Shown here piece after piece: positions 55,016 through 64,000 of a DNA stretch of 64,000 bases. The translations under genes and the position numbers were made by a program. Source of the DNA: Shewanella acanthi (lineage in GTDB: Bacteria; Pseudomonadota; Gammaproteobacteria; Enterobacterales; Shewanellaceae); NCBI RefSeq assembly GCF_019457475.1, contig NZ_CP080413.1, forward strand, positions 2,356,001 through 2,420,000, read 5' to 3'. Numbering within the stretch: the stretch's first letter is position 1; each line of letters opens with the position of its first letter. The notes below the pieces were generated by a model that had not been told where the DNA came from, did no database searches, and saw only the letters and a program-made list of their open reading frames with translations.

Positions 55016-56689
55016 CTAGCGCTTAGCCGATAACTCGATAAAGGCGGCGGTATACATTTTCAGGTTCAGCATAAATTGCTCAAGAGTAATAAATTCCTTC
55101 TCCGTATGACCCGTGTATTCCGCACCCGGCATGGCTGGGCCAAAACTGAGGGCGTTCGGGAACAATTTGCTGTTGGTCGAGCCGCCAATGGCGATAGGTT
55201 TTGGATCGGGGATTTGGGTGTAATGGGCAAACACATCCAGCAGGGTTTGTTGGTGCGGCGCATCTTTCATCACCATAGGCTCGCCCCAGTAGCTTGTCAC
55301 ATCGTTCAAGCTGATTTGATGTTTGCTCTGCCACGCATTTAAGGCATCTAAGGTTTGGCTAGATAATAGCGCAGGGGTTTTGCCCACAGGGCGGCGTAAA
55401 TTGATGGTTACCTCAGTGCCCTTATCGGTTTCTGCCACCACGGTTGGGGATAGCGTCATCGGGCCCATAAAGCTGTCACTATAGGCAATCTCACCAAACT
55501 GCTCGGCGTATAAACCTAAACCCACCAGCTCATTCATTGCCGTCATGGTCATCGCCGCATTGGTTTTTGGCCAAGGCTCGTTGGCGAGTAACGCTGCGAG
55601 ATGCGTAACCGCATTCACCCCATCCTCAGGGGTCGATGAGTGCGCAGCCTTACCGTCGGCAAAAATATGCAAGTGGCATGGCTGGGTGTCGCACTGATTC
55701 TCAAAGCGATAACTCATGCCCTTCTGCGCTGCCGCTTTGCTCTTGAGTGAGGCTAATAACGCTGGGGTTGAGCCAACAATTTGTGCCTCGGCCTGTTGCG
55801 GTACTTGGCTCGCGAAATAACCGCCAAAGAAGGAGGTTAGAATCGGTGCTTGGGTATTCGCTAAGTCGTCATTATTAGGCATCATCTTAGGCACGGTAAA
55901 GCTGATCTTGCTCCACCCCTTTTCAGCCGTGACCACAGGGTATTCGGCGTCTATGGTGATGTTAATTTGCGCTGGCGTGTAATCCTTTAAAAATGCCTTC
56001 AGCGGCGCCCAGTCGGATTCTTCGGCAAGATAAACCACCAACTCGATACGTCTATCCAGCGGAATTTGCTTATCTTTAATCGCCTTCATTGCATACATGG
56101 CGGTGACGATGGCACCTTTATCATCCTCCGTACCACGGCCGATTAATTTTCCAGGCTCGGAGGTTGTGTCTAATTCGTATGGGCTTTTCGCCCATAGTGC
56201 AGGGTTAGCTGGTTGCACATCGCCGTGGGTGACAATACCGAGTTTTTTCATATCCTTGGTCAGAACATTGGCATCTAAGCCAATCAGCAGCACATAACCG
56301 TGGTCGGCATAATCGAGCCCAAGGGTTTGACTCAACTCCTTTAAACTTGCCTTAAAGTCCACAAACGCGGGGTTAGTGTCCGGCGTTTGGCCTTCGACCG
56401 CCTGGGTATTAAAACTCACCAATTGAGTGAGACTGTCGACCATGTCCTTTTGGTAAGTCGCCACGGCGTATTCCGCAACCGACATGGCATTTTCACTGAG
56501 TGTTGTTGGGGCCGATGCTGACGTTTGAACGGTTGCTGGCGCTTTGGTTTCAGACGCGACGGTTGGCGCTTGAGTCTGTGATGAAAATGTAGCTTGGGGC
56601 GCTAACACACTCGCAATAAAGAGTGACAGAGGTAAAGCACGGCTACGCTTGAGGAGTGAATTGGCGTGAGAATTAACGGGCGAGCTCAT
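55016..56689 (-). CDS. Exported M20 family dipeptidase
   Basis: 557 residues. A signal peptide ('RALPLSLFIASVLAPQA') is followed by a Thr/Ala/Pro-rich linker and an M20 metallopeptidase of PepV/carnosinase type. Zinc-site motifs are 'VTHGDVQPA', 'GRGTEDDKGAIV' and 'LAEESDW'; a lid/dimerisation domain lies in the middle. It cleaves dipeptides in the periplasm. The frame runs to 56824, but AGGA five bases before ATG 56689 and the signal peptide fix that start. It is divergent from dcp, another peptidase. Confidence 0.9.
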   Translation of the reverse strand: MSSPVNSHANSLLKRSRALPLSLFIASVLAPQATFSSQTQAPTVASETKAPATVQTSASAPTTLSENAMSVAEYAVATYQKDMVDSLTQLVSFNTQAVEGQTPDTNPAFVDFKASLKELSQTLGLDYADHGYVLLIGLDANVLTKDMKKLGIVTHGDVQPANPALWAKSPYELDTTSEPGKLIGRGTEDDKGAIVTAMYAMKAIKDKQIPLDRRIELVVYLAEESDWAPLKAFLKDYTPAQINITIDAEYPVVTAEKGWSKISFTVPKMMPNNDDLANTQAPILTSFFGGYFASQVPQQAEAQIVGSTPALLASLKSKAAAQKGMSYRFENQCDTQPCHLHIFADGKAAHSSTPEDGVNAVTHLAALLANEPWPKTNAAMTMTAMNELVGLGLYAEQFGEIAYSDSFMGPMTLSPTVVAETDKGTEVTINLRRPVGKTPALLSSQTLDALNAWQSKHQISLNDVTSYWGEPMVMKDAPHQQTLLDVFAHYTQIPDPKPIAIGGSTNSKLFPNALSFGPAMPGAEYTGHTEKEFITLEQFMLNLKMYTAAFIELSAKR

Positions 56690-56986
56690 AGGAGTCCTAT
56701 TTATTATGTAATTTTGAACCTGACCTAACGTCTTGATATGAATTATCTTGATATATAAGGGCTTTTGGCTATTGATTTCGGTTTTTGCGCCCATGATCGC
56801 GACATTCGTGCAGCAGTTTGCCACAAATTCATTCTTAAGTGCCCCATCCTAACCATTTGTTACAAACAAAACATAAAATCGTTGGAAGCCCTAAGCGGTT
56901 ACATGTTAAACAGTTACCTTAAAATAAAATGAATGCAGCTAACTTGCATTCAACACAAACAACAATCAACAAACGGGGAATAGATA

Positions 56987-59194
56987 ATGAAGGGATTAAC
57001 CCTCAAACCGCGCGCTGTGACATTCACCTTCAGTGCCATTGCACTGGCCTTAGCCCTCAGTAGCATGAGTGGCTGCAGTTCTCAACAGAGTGACGCCGCC
57101 GTTCAAGCCGCCGCTGCGCCAAATGCGGTATCTACGCAAATCATTACCGAGAACGCCAGCAATCCATTCTTTAAGCCCTACGGCACCTTTGTAGAAATCC
57201 CAGACTTTGACAAGATCAAGGCCGAGCATTATCTACCAGCCTTTAAAGCGGGTATCGCCGCGCAGCACGAGCAAATTCAAGCGATTATCGATAACAAAGC
57301 CGCGCCAACTTTTGCCAATACCATTGAAGCGATGGAGTTTTCTGGCGACTTATTAGACCGCGTATCGAACGTATTCTATAACCTGACCAGCGCAGACACG
57401 ACCCCAGAGCTGCAGGCACTCTCGAAAGAAGTGTCACCCATGCTGTCTTCCGCCGAAGACGACATTCTACTCAACGATAAGCTGTTCCAACGTGTTAAAG
57501 CCGTTTATGACGCCAAAGACGGCCTCAAGCTCAATACCGCGCAGGCTAAATTGCTCGAAGATACCTACAAAGCCTTCACCCGTGGCGGCGCTAATTTAAG
57601 CGAGCAGGATAAAACCAAACTGCGTGCCCTAAACGAGGAAATCGGCAAGTTAAGCCTAAGCTTTGGCGACAACCTGTTAGCCGAGACCAATGCCTTTGAA
57701 TTAGTGATTGATAACAAGGCCGATCTGGCTGGCCTACCAGATGATGTGATTGCCAGTGCCGCCGAAACCGCCAAGAAGCGCGGCCACGAAGGCAAATGGG
57801 TATTTACGACCTCTCGCCCATCCATTACGCCATTTTTAACCTACGCCGAAAATCGCGAGCTGCGTGAGAAAATCTACAAGGGTTATATCGAGCGCGGTAA
57901 CAACAATAACGCCAACGATAACAAAGTTATTCTGGCGAAAATTGCCGCCCTTCGCGCCGAACGCGCCCAGTTAATGGGTTACAAGACCCACGCCGATTTC
58001 GTGCTCGAAGAGCGCACCGCTAAGACGCCTGAAAACGTCTATGGCCTGCTTAACAAAGTATGGCCTGCGGCGCTTGCCCAAGCCAAGGCCGAAGTCGCCG
58101 ACATGCAAGCCCTGATCGACAGTCAAGGCGGCAAGTTCAAGCTACAGGCGTGGGACTGGGATTACTACGCCGATAAAATTCGCGTTGCTAAATACAGCTT
58201 TAACGAGCAGCAAACCCGCCCTTACTTTTCACTCGACTGCACCATTCAAGGCGTGTTTTACACGGCTAACCGCTTGTACGGCCTGACCTTTAAGGAACGT
58301 ACCGATCTGCCGAAATACAACAGCGAAGTCCGCACCTTCGAGGTGTACGATAAAGACGGCAAATTGATGGCGATCTTTATGGGCGACTACTTTGCCCGCG
58401 ACAGTAAGCGTGGCGGCGCGTGGATGAACTCCTACCGTAAGCAATACCATATGAATGGCGTGGACTCGCTGCCTATTATCGTTAACGTACTTAACTTCCC
58501 ACGCCCTGTAGGCAATGAACCCGCGCTGCTGACCTTCGATGAAGCCAGCACCCTGTTCCACGAATTCGGCCACGCCCTGCACGGTATGTTATCTAAGGTG
58601 GAATACCGCTCTCAAGGCGGCACCGCAGTGCCACGCGACTATGTGGAGTTCCCATCGCAGGTGAACGAAAACTGGATGACCCAACCTGAAGTGCTCGCCC
58701 AGTTCGCTAAACACTACAAAACCGGTGAAGTGATCCCGCAGGAGTTAGTGAAGAAAATCCAAGCCGCCAGTAAGTTCAACCAAGGTTTCGCCACCGTGGA
58801 ATATATGGCTGCGACTAAACTGGATCTGGATTGGCACACCCTAACCGACACTACGCCAAAGGACACCGCCAAGTTTGAGGCCGACTCTTTAGCCGCGATG
58901 GGGTTGATTTCTGAGATCAGCCCACGTTATCGCAGCACTTACTTCTCGCACATTTTCGCGGGCGGTTACTCTGCGGGTTACTACAGCTACCTGTGGTCGG
59001 ATATTCTCGGCGCCGATGCCTTCGAAGCCTTTAAGGAAAACGGCATTTTCGATAAAACCACAGCAGATGCCTTTCGCAATAACATCCTGTCACGCGGTGG
59101 CAGCGACGATCCTATGCTGATGTACAAAAACTTCCGCGGTAAGGAAGCAGGCATCGAGCCGCTGCTGCGTAGCCGTGGCCTCTTAGCTGAATAA
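56987..59194 (+). CDS. dcp: Peptidyl-dipeptidase Dcp (M3 family), lipoprotein
   Basis: 735 residues. Signal peptide with lipobox ending at Cys30 ('SMSGC'), so it is probably a lipid-anchored periplasmic enzyme. The M3 zinc motif HEFGH is at residues 525-529; downstream 'YVEFPSQVNENW' and 'FSHIFAGGYSAGYYSYLWSD' belong to the family. It removes C-terminal dipeptides from peptides. E. coli Dcp lacks a lipobox, so surface or periplasmic placement here is a difference. GGGGAA precedes the ATG. Confidence 0.93.
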   Translation: MKGLTLKPRAVTFTFSAIALALALSSMSGCSSQQSDAAVQAAAAPNAVSTQIITENASNPFFKPYGTFVEIPDFDKIKAEHYLPAFKAGIAAQHEQIQAIIDNKAAPTFANTIEAMEFSGDLLDRVSNVFYNLTSADTTPELQALSKEVSPMLSSAEDDILLNDKLFQRVKAVYDAKDGLKLNTAQAKLLEDTYKAFTRGGANLSEQDKTKLRALNEEIGKLSLSFGDNLLAETNAFELVIDNKADLAGLPDDVIASAAETAKKRGHEGKWVFTTSRPSITPFLTYAENRELREKIYKGYIERGNNNNANDNKVILAKIAALRAERAQLMGYKTHADFVLEERTAKTPENVYGLLNKVWPAALAQAKAEVADMQALIDSQGGKFKLQAWDWDYYADKIRVAKYSFNEQQTRPYFSLDCTIQGVFYTANRLYGLTFKERTDLPKYNSEVRTFEVYDKDGKLMAIFMGDYFARDSKRGGAWMNSYRKQYHMNGVDSLPIIVNVLNFPRPVGNEPALLTFDEASTLFHEFGHALHGMLSKVEYRSQGGTAVPRDYVEFPSQVNENWMTQPEVLAQFAKHYKTGEVIPQELVKKIQAASKFNQGFATVEYMAATKLDLDWHTLTDTTPKDTAKFEADSLAAMGLISEISPRYRSTYFSHIFAGGYSAGYYSYLWSDILGADAFEAFKENGIFDKTTADAFRNNILSRGGSDDPMLMYKNFRGKEAGIEPLLRSRGLLAE

Positions 59195-59249
59195 GGAAGA
59201 AATCCAGCTACAAGCGACTGAGTAAGACCTTACTCATTCAGCCATAAAA

Positions 59250-59276
59250 TAAGGGGAGCTAAGCTCCCCTTATTGT
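59250..59276 (+). terminator. Terminator after dcp
   Basis: AAGGGGAGCT / AGCTCCCCTT stem followed by ATTGTTT, 55 bases after the stop. Moderately strong. Confidence 0.7.
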
Positions 59277-59328
59277 TTGCATTCAGCGCTACAATCACGT
59301 TTGCATTGATAGGCCGTGCGTAAACCGC

Positions 59329-60129
59329 TTAGCTTCCAAATTGATAGGTGTAGGATAAAATCAGCCGTTCATCTGCGCTGTCTAAGTAGGTGTTGTTATC
59401 CATCATAAAGGTCATAATGTTGAAGGAATGACGCTTGTTCACAAGGTAACCTAAGCCTAGTCCCATAAAATAACCTTTATAATGATCACCCTCATCGTTT
59501 TTCGAGCCGTAGGTACCGACCATAAAGCCCAATAAAGTCATTTCGGCTGACAAGGGTTTTAGGGCGAAGGCGCCGAGATAACCGCTGCTGCCAGAGACTT
59601 CCACCATACTAAAACCGTTTTCCGCATTGGGCATACCAGTAAAGTCAGACAGAGTCGAACAATCCCCTTCGGGATCGGTACAGCGTGGCGATTCACCGTC
59701 GTTATAGGTGTAACCCGCCGTTGGGAAAATCTGCATTCCCCAGGGCTGAATGCCAAAGTAACTCAATGGTACAAAGGTACCAATACTGTAGTTGGTCTGA
59801 TCCGCGCCGTTGGTATACTCGTTTTTGCCTAAGTTAAAGTTCACTATCCCTAGGGGAAATAACCAAGAGCCGCCAATGCGCCACTCGCTACCGTCGCTAT
59901 TAAGACGCACGTTAATTTTTCGGGCGGCATCAAAGGCAAGCGATCCCGAAAATGACAGGGCGTCATCATCAAAATCGAAGTTATTGGCGTAGGAAAGACC
60001 GGCTTTAGTGATAACTTTAGTGGGATCGTCGGCAAGTTTGGTTTCGTTGTTAGGGGTTTGCCCTTCAGCAGCCAAGGCATTGGCCGAACCGAGAAGCGAT
60101 AATATTGAGATTAACGGCATCCATTTCAT
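59329..60129 (-). CDS. Putative outer-membrane beta-barrel protein
   Basis: 266 residues. Signal peptide (cut after 'ALAA'), then alternating strands with many aromatic/Gly turns ('GSLAFDAARKINVRLNSDGSEWRIGGSWLFPLGIVNFNLG') and a C-terminal Phe-Gly-Ser after 'ILSYTYQ', a barrel-like end. A cysteine pair in 'SPRCTDPEGDCST' may form a loop disulfide. I do not recognise a family. The ATG at 60129 has GAGGGT before it; a GTG at 60144 is less likely. Confidence 0.75.
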   Translation of the reverse strand: MKWMPLISILSLLGSANALAAEGQTPNNETKLADDPTKVITKAGLSYANNFDFDDDALSFSGSLAFDAARKINVRLNSDGSEWRIGGSWLFPLGIVNFNLGKNEYTNGADQTNYSIGTFVPLSYFGIQPWGMQIFPTAGYTYNDGESPRCTDPEGDCSTLSDFTGMPNAENGFSMVEVSGSSGYLGAFALKPLSAEMTLLGFMVGTYGSKNDEGDHYKGYFMGLGLGYLVNKRHSFNIMTFMMDNNTYLDSADERLILSYTYQFGS

Positions 60130-60454
60130 ACTCACCCTCTTCACGTCATGTTAACTGGGTATCGACCTATTCAATCTATAGTGCCCCCACCACTACTTCA
60201 AGTTGTCTCGTGAAATAGTGGCGATAAAAACACCATAAAAAGCCCGTAAAACAACCAATAGCCTAGCAGGCTTTGCCATGAATAGATTTAAGGAAAAGGG
60301 ATGAATAGGCAATAGGAGCATAAGCACCATCTCAATTCCTAATCTTCATTAAGTGAGTGTGCTACTAAAGTGCTTTCAAATACTTTAGGATTTAGCTCTA
60401 AATGATTGACTAAAGAACTCTTTAGAATATATGTGTGGAATGAATATCGAGAAT
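60130..60454. other. Intergenic region without recognised gene
   Basis: 325 bases upstream of the barrel protein. It should contain that gene's promoter. No supported frame or clear repeat was seen. Confidence 0.4.
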
Positions 60455-60512
60455 TGAAGAAAGCCACCACCTTGCACAAAATCTTGAATAAGTAAGATGA
60501 TGGTGGCTTGGT
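60455..60512 (-). terminator. Terminator after repeat-protein gene
   Basis: On the minus strand AAGCCACCA / TGGTGGCTT (9 bp) encloses an inner ATCTT/AAGAT stem and is followed by TCTTC. It starts about 20 bases beyond the stop. Confidence 0.65.
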
Positions 60513-60528
60513 TAAGATAATTCGGCTT

Positions 60529-61935
60529 TTAGTTTAAAGTGACATTATCTGCCTTTAAGTTTACAGATGTCTGCTTGCCGTCAGCATCAACGAATTTCAC
60601 AAGGCCGGGTAACAATTGCATTGGGGTTTCGAAGTCTTGCTTGTTATTTGACTCACCGTTTTGATAGTAGCGGATTGCATTAAAAGTCCCATTTTGCACT
60701 TTTACGGTTTGGAAGGTTACAAGACTATCCCCTTCACTAATTGTTTGCTGTTGATTATCACTTGTATGGTTATATTCAAGTACAAATCCATATTTGCCAG
60801 GTAGTAGATCTTCTAATTGGGCCATTCCACCTTGCAGCCACGCTTGCTCAAGCGTTTGCACCGCACTACCCCAGCCGTAAAACTGTAGTTTTGCAGGTGC
60901 GCCAATAACCGCCCCATCAGAATCACGCAGTTCCACTTGTGCAGTAATGGTCTGGAACTGATATTCAGACTCTTCAACCGGATTCTGGCGTAGTGTGTTG
61001 GTGACATTGTTACGAGTAACCTGAACAGCAACATCGCCACCATTTACTTCTTCAGGATCGAGTAACAAGAGAGTTTTCTTTCCTGCCGTAACAGTGACCG
61101 TATGCTTATTTGATGCACTGCCCCATCTATACCACTGTAAGCCATGATTGACTTCACTATCATCTTCAGACGCTTTTACTGATACAAAAGCAGCAATTTT
61201 ATTGAAATCACATTCATTGATACTAACTGTCTGAGGGCCACTTGCAAAATTACTAAAATTAAACACGACATCACTCGGTAGCATATACTGTGGTGAACTA
61301 AACCAACCCGACCCACCATTTGAGCCACCATAAGAGATTGCACCACTATGGGCAAATGTTACTTTGCTGGCTTCCCACTCTACTGTCGGACTTGATCTGT
61401 CTACGTATACATTCTGCTTAACATTGATGCCGTTATTAAGTGACATTTCAAATGAATACACGCCAGGGAACAGCTCGGCGGTGCTCTCACCATTCACGTC
61501 AGTGTTGCCGCCAGGCCAGTGAGAACTAGAGTAATTACTGCCTGCACCATATCGAATATGAGCGTTCGCAAGACCCTCTCCTGTATCGCAGGCGGAGAGC
61601 TTCATCGTTACTTTTGCAGTTTGAAATTCCACAAGGTTTTTAAGAGTGACATTCGTATCGAGTTTGCGAACTTGTTTACTATTGCGGTAACGCGCCTCAA
61701 AACTGTAGCTGCCTTCTGGAATATCAGCTGTAGTCTTGCCAGCGGCATCGGTTTTGCTGCCAAAATACCATGTACTTGAGTTGTTTCCTACGCCATAGGC
61801 GATGGTCACGTCTTCAATAGGAGCACCGCCACTATCTTTTACAACAACGGTGACAGGGACTGCGAACGCAGCACAAGGTAACATTAAGCTAGCAATCATT
61901 AACGGTCTGTATAGGTGGTTTGGGCGTATAGACAT
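60529..61935 (-). CDS. Secreted protein of repeated Ig-like/carboxypeptidase-regulatory domains
   Basis: 468 residues. Signal peptide (cut near 'AFA'), then about five to six diverged beta-sandwich units of roughly 70-80 residues. Units share a 'YGxGS' or 'YxWGS' element, a 'LPGxYxFxxxY' strand near the end and a linker like 'FQTxKV'. No enzyme motif was seen; such units usually serve adhesion, carbohydrate binding or surface display. GGAAG is eight bases before ATG 61935; the frame extends to 62004. It stands alone with a long empty stretch upstream. I cannot name a family. Confidence 0.75.
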   Translation of the reverse strand: MSIRPNHLYRPLMIASLMLPCAAFAVPVTVVVKDSGGAPIEDVTIAYGVGNNSSTWYFGSKTDAAGKTTADIPEGSYSFEARYRNSKQVRKLDTNVTLKNLVEFQTAKVTMKLSACDTGEGLANAHIRYGAGSNYSSSHWPGGNTDVNGESTAELFPGVYSFEMSLNNGINVKQNVYVDRSSPTVEWEASKVTFAHSGAISYGGSNGGSGWFSSPQYMLPSDVVFNFSNFASGPQTVSINECDFNKIAAFVSVKASEDDSEVNHGLQWYRWGSASNKHTVTVTAGKKTLLLLDPEEVNGGDVAVQVTRNNVTNTLRQNPVEESEYQFQTITAQVELRDSDGAVIGAPAKLQFYGWGSAVQTLEQAWLQGGMAQLEDLLPGKYGFVLEYNHTSDNQQQTISEGDSLVTFQTVKVQNGTFNAIRYYQNGESNNKQDFETPMQLLPGLVKFVDADGKQTSVNLKADNVTLN

Positions 61936-62679
61936 AAGTTTTCTTCCATTTAGTTGATTGAACATCCTTTTGACCGTGCGCCCTTCAAAGGGTACGGCAT
62001 ACACTTAAAGTCGAAATAACTATAGAACAGAACTTTAAAAACGACGTAATTTTGACGAATAAATATTTAGTAAAGATATTTAGACTGTATGTGAAATTTT
62101 AATGTTATGATTTTAATGAAAAATTACCTTTAGACTTGAGTGTCAGATATTTATCAAAACGAGTACCAACTGGACAGCCAAACTTAGTCAGAATGGCATC
62201 GTCGATGCTGTCTAAGTTTTAGTCTGATACGAAATGCTGAACAGGCTTTAGAGGTGCTTATGCCGCTCCTTCACCAATCGTATGTCAGTTTTGAAGATAG
62301 AGCTGATTACTATTACGGAAGCGCGTAGTACTAAGATCCTTTTAATGTGATAACGTTCTTTTATTTGCGATAATCTATCAGTAGCGCCGAGCACAGTTGA
62401 ACTTCAAATCATTTTCTCCATGGACTTAGCCTAGCCCTCACAGCCTCTCACTTTAGAACAGAAGCAGAACTGTCTCCGGGAAAAACCGTGACAATATCTC
62501 ACGCTCAGTCAATGTGAAACTAATGACTGCTTTTGACTTTAATTGGTAGCTAATTAGCCCAGTTCGATTAACCCTATTACTTATAAATTAGCAACTAACC
62601 TTACACCTAGGGTCGCCATTCACCTTAATTGAGCCTAATCTAGTTCAACAATGAGTACGACATATTTACAGGGAATCGT
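61936..62679. other. AT-rich intergenic region without recognised gene
   Basis: 744 bases between the divergent repeat-protein and barrel-protein genes. Only short frames (under 50 codons) without ribosome sites occur. It is AT-rich and may hold promoters for both exported proteins. No hairpin with a T-run or repeat array was found. Confidence 0.4.
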
Positions 62680-63996
62680 ATGTTAAATTGGAAACAGGTT
62701 ATAGGGTTTATTTGGGCGAGTGTGGGTGCAGTGCAATTGGCGACGGCGGCTGACGAAGCCCCCATTGTGGGCCAGAGTTTACCCCGCGAGGGTGAAGTCG
62801 CCGAGCCTATCTCAACCCAAACTGCCATAACGGGCACAAATTCGAACTCGTCCAAATCAGTCAATCCCGAATTTGTAGCGGTTCCCTTTATTTTTGCCAC
62901 CAAGATGCTGAGTACCGCAGTGGGCGCGGCGGGTGTGATCAAGCATGCAGGTCAGCAACAGGCGGTGGCATTAGGGATTGGGCTTTATTCCAGCAACGAT
63001 AGTTGGATGAGTTACTTGGGCTTTTTTAATTATCAGATCCCACAATTATCCCAATGGTTATTTGCCCTCGAAGGTTATCGGGGCCATTTTCAAGAGGGTA
63101 TCTACTATCTTAGTCTTCCCGATGACAACATTACTAACCCCGGACCGGACGACACCCAAAGAATCGTGACCGTTGGCGATGAAGCCTTCTATCGGTTGAA
63201 GATGAAATACATTGTGCCATGGGGGCATGGCCGCAATGGCGCTGTGGCGAGCCTCGCGCCAATCAAAGACAGCTTAACTTGGAACCCGTTAACCTCGGGT
63301 GTATCGAGTATTCAGTTGACGCCCTTTTACCGCAGCCAGAATTTAGAAAACTTCGATGAGCTGCCCGATGACGCAAAAGGGATTACCTTAGAGCTTAATT
63401 GGGATAACCGCGACAGCCGCCTCGATAGTACCCGTGGTGGGCAAACAACGCTGACCCTGAACCGCGATTTTGGCGATAGCAATAGTGCAAGCTGGACAAC
63501 TTGGGAGTTCGAACAAAGCGCATTTTTGCCCCTTGGGGACAATAGCTGGTTCGAACAGCAAGTATTAGCGGCGAATTTTTACCTTGCAGATACACCAACT
63601 TGGAATAGTGGCGATGATGCCATGTTACATCGGCCTCCATCGTTCGCAGGGGTGTATTTAGGGGGATTTAGGCGTCTTCGAGGTTATACCTCCAAGCAAT
63701 TTACGGGTCGCAGCGCTGTCGATTACGCCTTGGAATACCGCGTGCGTCCCCATTGGCAACCACTGCAACATTGGCCGCTGTTTAAGCTTTACAATGTGCC
63801 TTGGTGGGAATGGGTGGTTTTTGCGGAGGTGGGTAATGTGACTAATGAGTTTAATTTTAGCGATTTACACCAAGATATGAAGAGCATTTACGGCGTTGGG
63901 GCGCGATTCGAAGTCGAGGAGATCGTCGTGCGCACCGAATTTGCTTTTGGTGGTGATGAAAGTCAAGTGTGGGTCATGGTGAATCAAGCGTTCTAG
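62680..63996 (+). CDS. BamA/TamA-type outer-membrane barrel protein
   Basis: 438 residues. Signal peptide (cut after 'ATAA'), a short Ser/Asn/Thr-rich linker, then a 16-strand-type surface-antigen (D15) barrel with 'NWDNRDSRLDSTRGGQTTLTLNRDFG', 'LGGFRRLRGY' (the conserved lid-lock RGY element) and a C-terminal Phe ending 'QVWVMVNQAF'. POTRA domains are absent. It belongs to the barrel-only BamA-like proteins found in Shewanella; the function is unknown. ACAGGGAA precedes the ATG. It is the last gene of the window, followed by only four bases. Confidence 0.85.
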   Translation: MLNWKQVIGFIWASVGAVQLATAADEAPIVGQSLPREGEVAEPISTQTAITGTNSNSSKSVNPEFVAVPFIFATKMLSTAVGAAGVIKHAGQQQAVALGIGLYSSNDSWMSYLGFFNYQIPQLSQWLFALEGYRGHFQEGIYYLSLPDDNITNPGPDDTQRIVTVGDEAFYRLKMKYIVPWGHGRNGAVASLAPIKDSLTWNPLTSGVSSIQLTPFYRSQNLENFDELPDDAKGITLELNWDNRDSRLDSTRGGQTTLTLNRDFGDSNSASWTTWEFEQSAFLPLGDNSWFEQQVLAANFYLADTPTWNSGDDAMLHRPPSFAGVYLGGFRRLRGYTSKQFTGRSAVDYALEYRVRPHWQPLQHWPLFKLYNVPWWEWVVFAEVGNVTNEFNFSDLHQDMKSIYGVGARFEVEEIVVRTEFAFGGDESQVWVMVNQAF

Positions 63997-64000
63997 TCTT

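Noticed and set aside
62140..62330. Short forward frame with protein-like composition
   Set aside because: No SD and under 50 codons; flanking frames are stop-rich and no family is recognised.

Overview
The window reads as a chromosomal segment of a marine-type gammaproteobacterium, most likely Shewanella. This is inferred from protein recognition: a dnaX-ybaB-recR-htpG-adk-hemH-gsk block in enterobacterial-like order, short-type HmgA next to HppD, a long DnaX, many DUF families typical of Shewanella/Vibrio, and an HvfA-type peptide operon. No integrase, insertion sequence, prophage gene or CRISPR array was seen. One tRNA (Pro, GGG) is present and no rRNA. Where an open frame extends upstream of the likely start, I chose the start from Shine-Dalgarno (SD) spacing and family alignment, and I say so in the entry.

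Layout. (1) 1-5.0 kb: a cut-off diguanylate cyclase, a VpsR-like sigma-54 activator, tRNA-Pro and a membrane sensor diguanylate cyclase, suggesting a cyclic-di-GMP locus. (2) 5.1-8.2 kb: a membrane-anchored lipase-like hydrolase, a DUF6942-type protein and NadE. (3) 8.3-20 kb, minus strand: housekeeping genes gsk, hemH, adk, cnoX, htpG (with a consensus sigma-32 promoter), recR, ybaB, dnaX and apt. dnaX carries a nine-A slippery run whose -1 frame stops at once, predicting a 417-residue gamma form. (4) 20.1-23.1 kb, minus strand: ybaN, an untracked 40-residue membrane peptide, and hvfC-hvfB-hvfA, a RiPP system in which a DUF692 (MNIO) iron enzyme and its partner modify EGKCG-type cysteines of a secreted peptide to make a copper-binding product. 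(5) 23.3-32.5 kb: dusC, a DksA-like regulator, an esterase, a SlyD-like chaperone, an MltB-type transglycosylase, DUF2750, a Cys-rich unknown, CheV, a methyltransferase and a LON-domain protein.

(6) 32.5-33.9 kb: an AT-rich, gene-poor stretch with a 57-residue orphan gene, a structured hairpin and possible gene debris. (7) 33.9-41.7 kb: a D-cysteine desulfhydrase/ACC deaminase homologue, YccF, a translationally coupled hydrolase and M14 peptidase, a periplasmic binding protein, a fatty acyl-CoA ligase, an EVE protein and a secreted RcnB-like protein. (8) 41.8-45.4 kb: LysR regulator, hmgA and hppD (tyrosine degradation through homogentisate). (9) 45.5-50.6 kb: cysM divergent from cysPTWA, joining sulfate/thiosulfate uptake to cysteine synthesis. 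(10) 50.9-64 kb: LysE exporter, a FemAB/GNAT-like protein and three peptide-processing enzymes (gamma-glutamyltranspeptidase, M20 dipeptidase, Dcp). The window ends with cell-envelope genes: an outer-membrane barrel-like protein, a secreted repeat protein and a BamA/TamA-type barrel.

The strongest candidates for less-described biology are the hvf operon with its spacer hairpin and neighbouring micro-peptide, the dnaX slippage site, the RNA structures at 29.3 and 44.2 kb, the 57-residue orphan and the secreted repeat protein.
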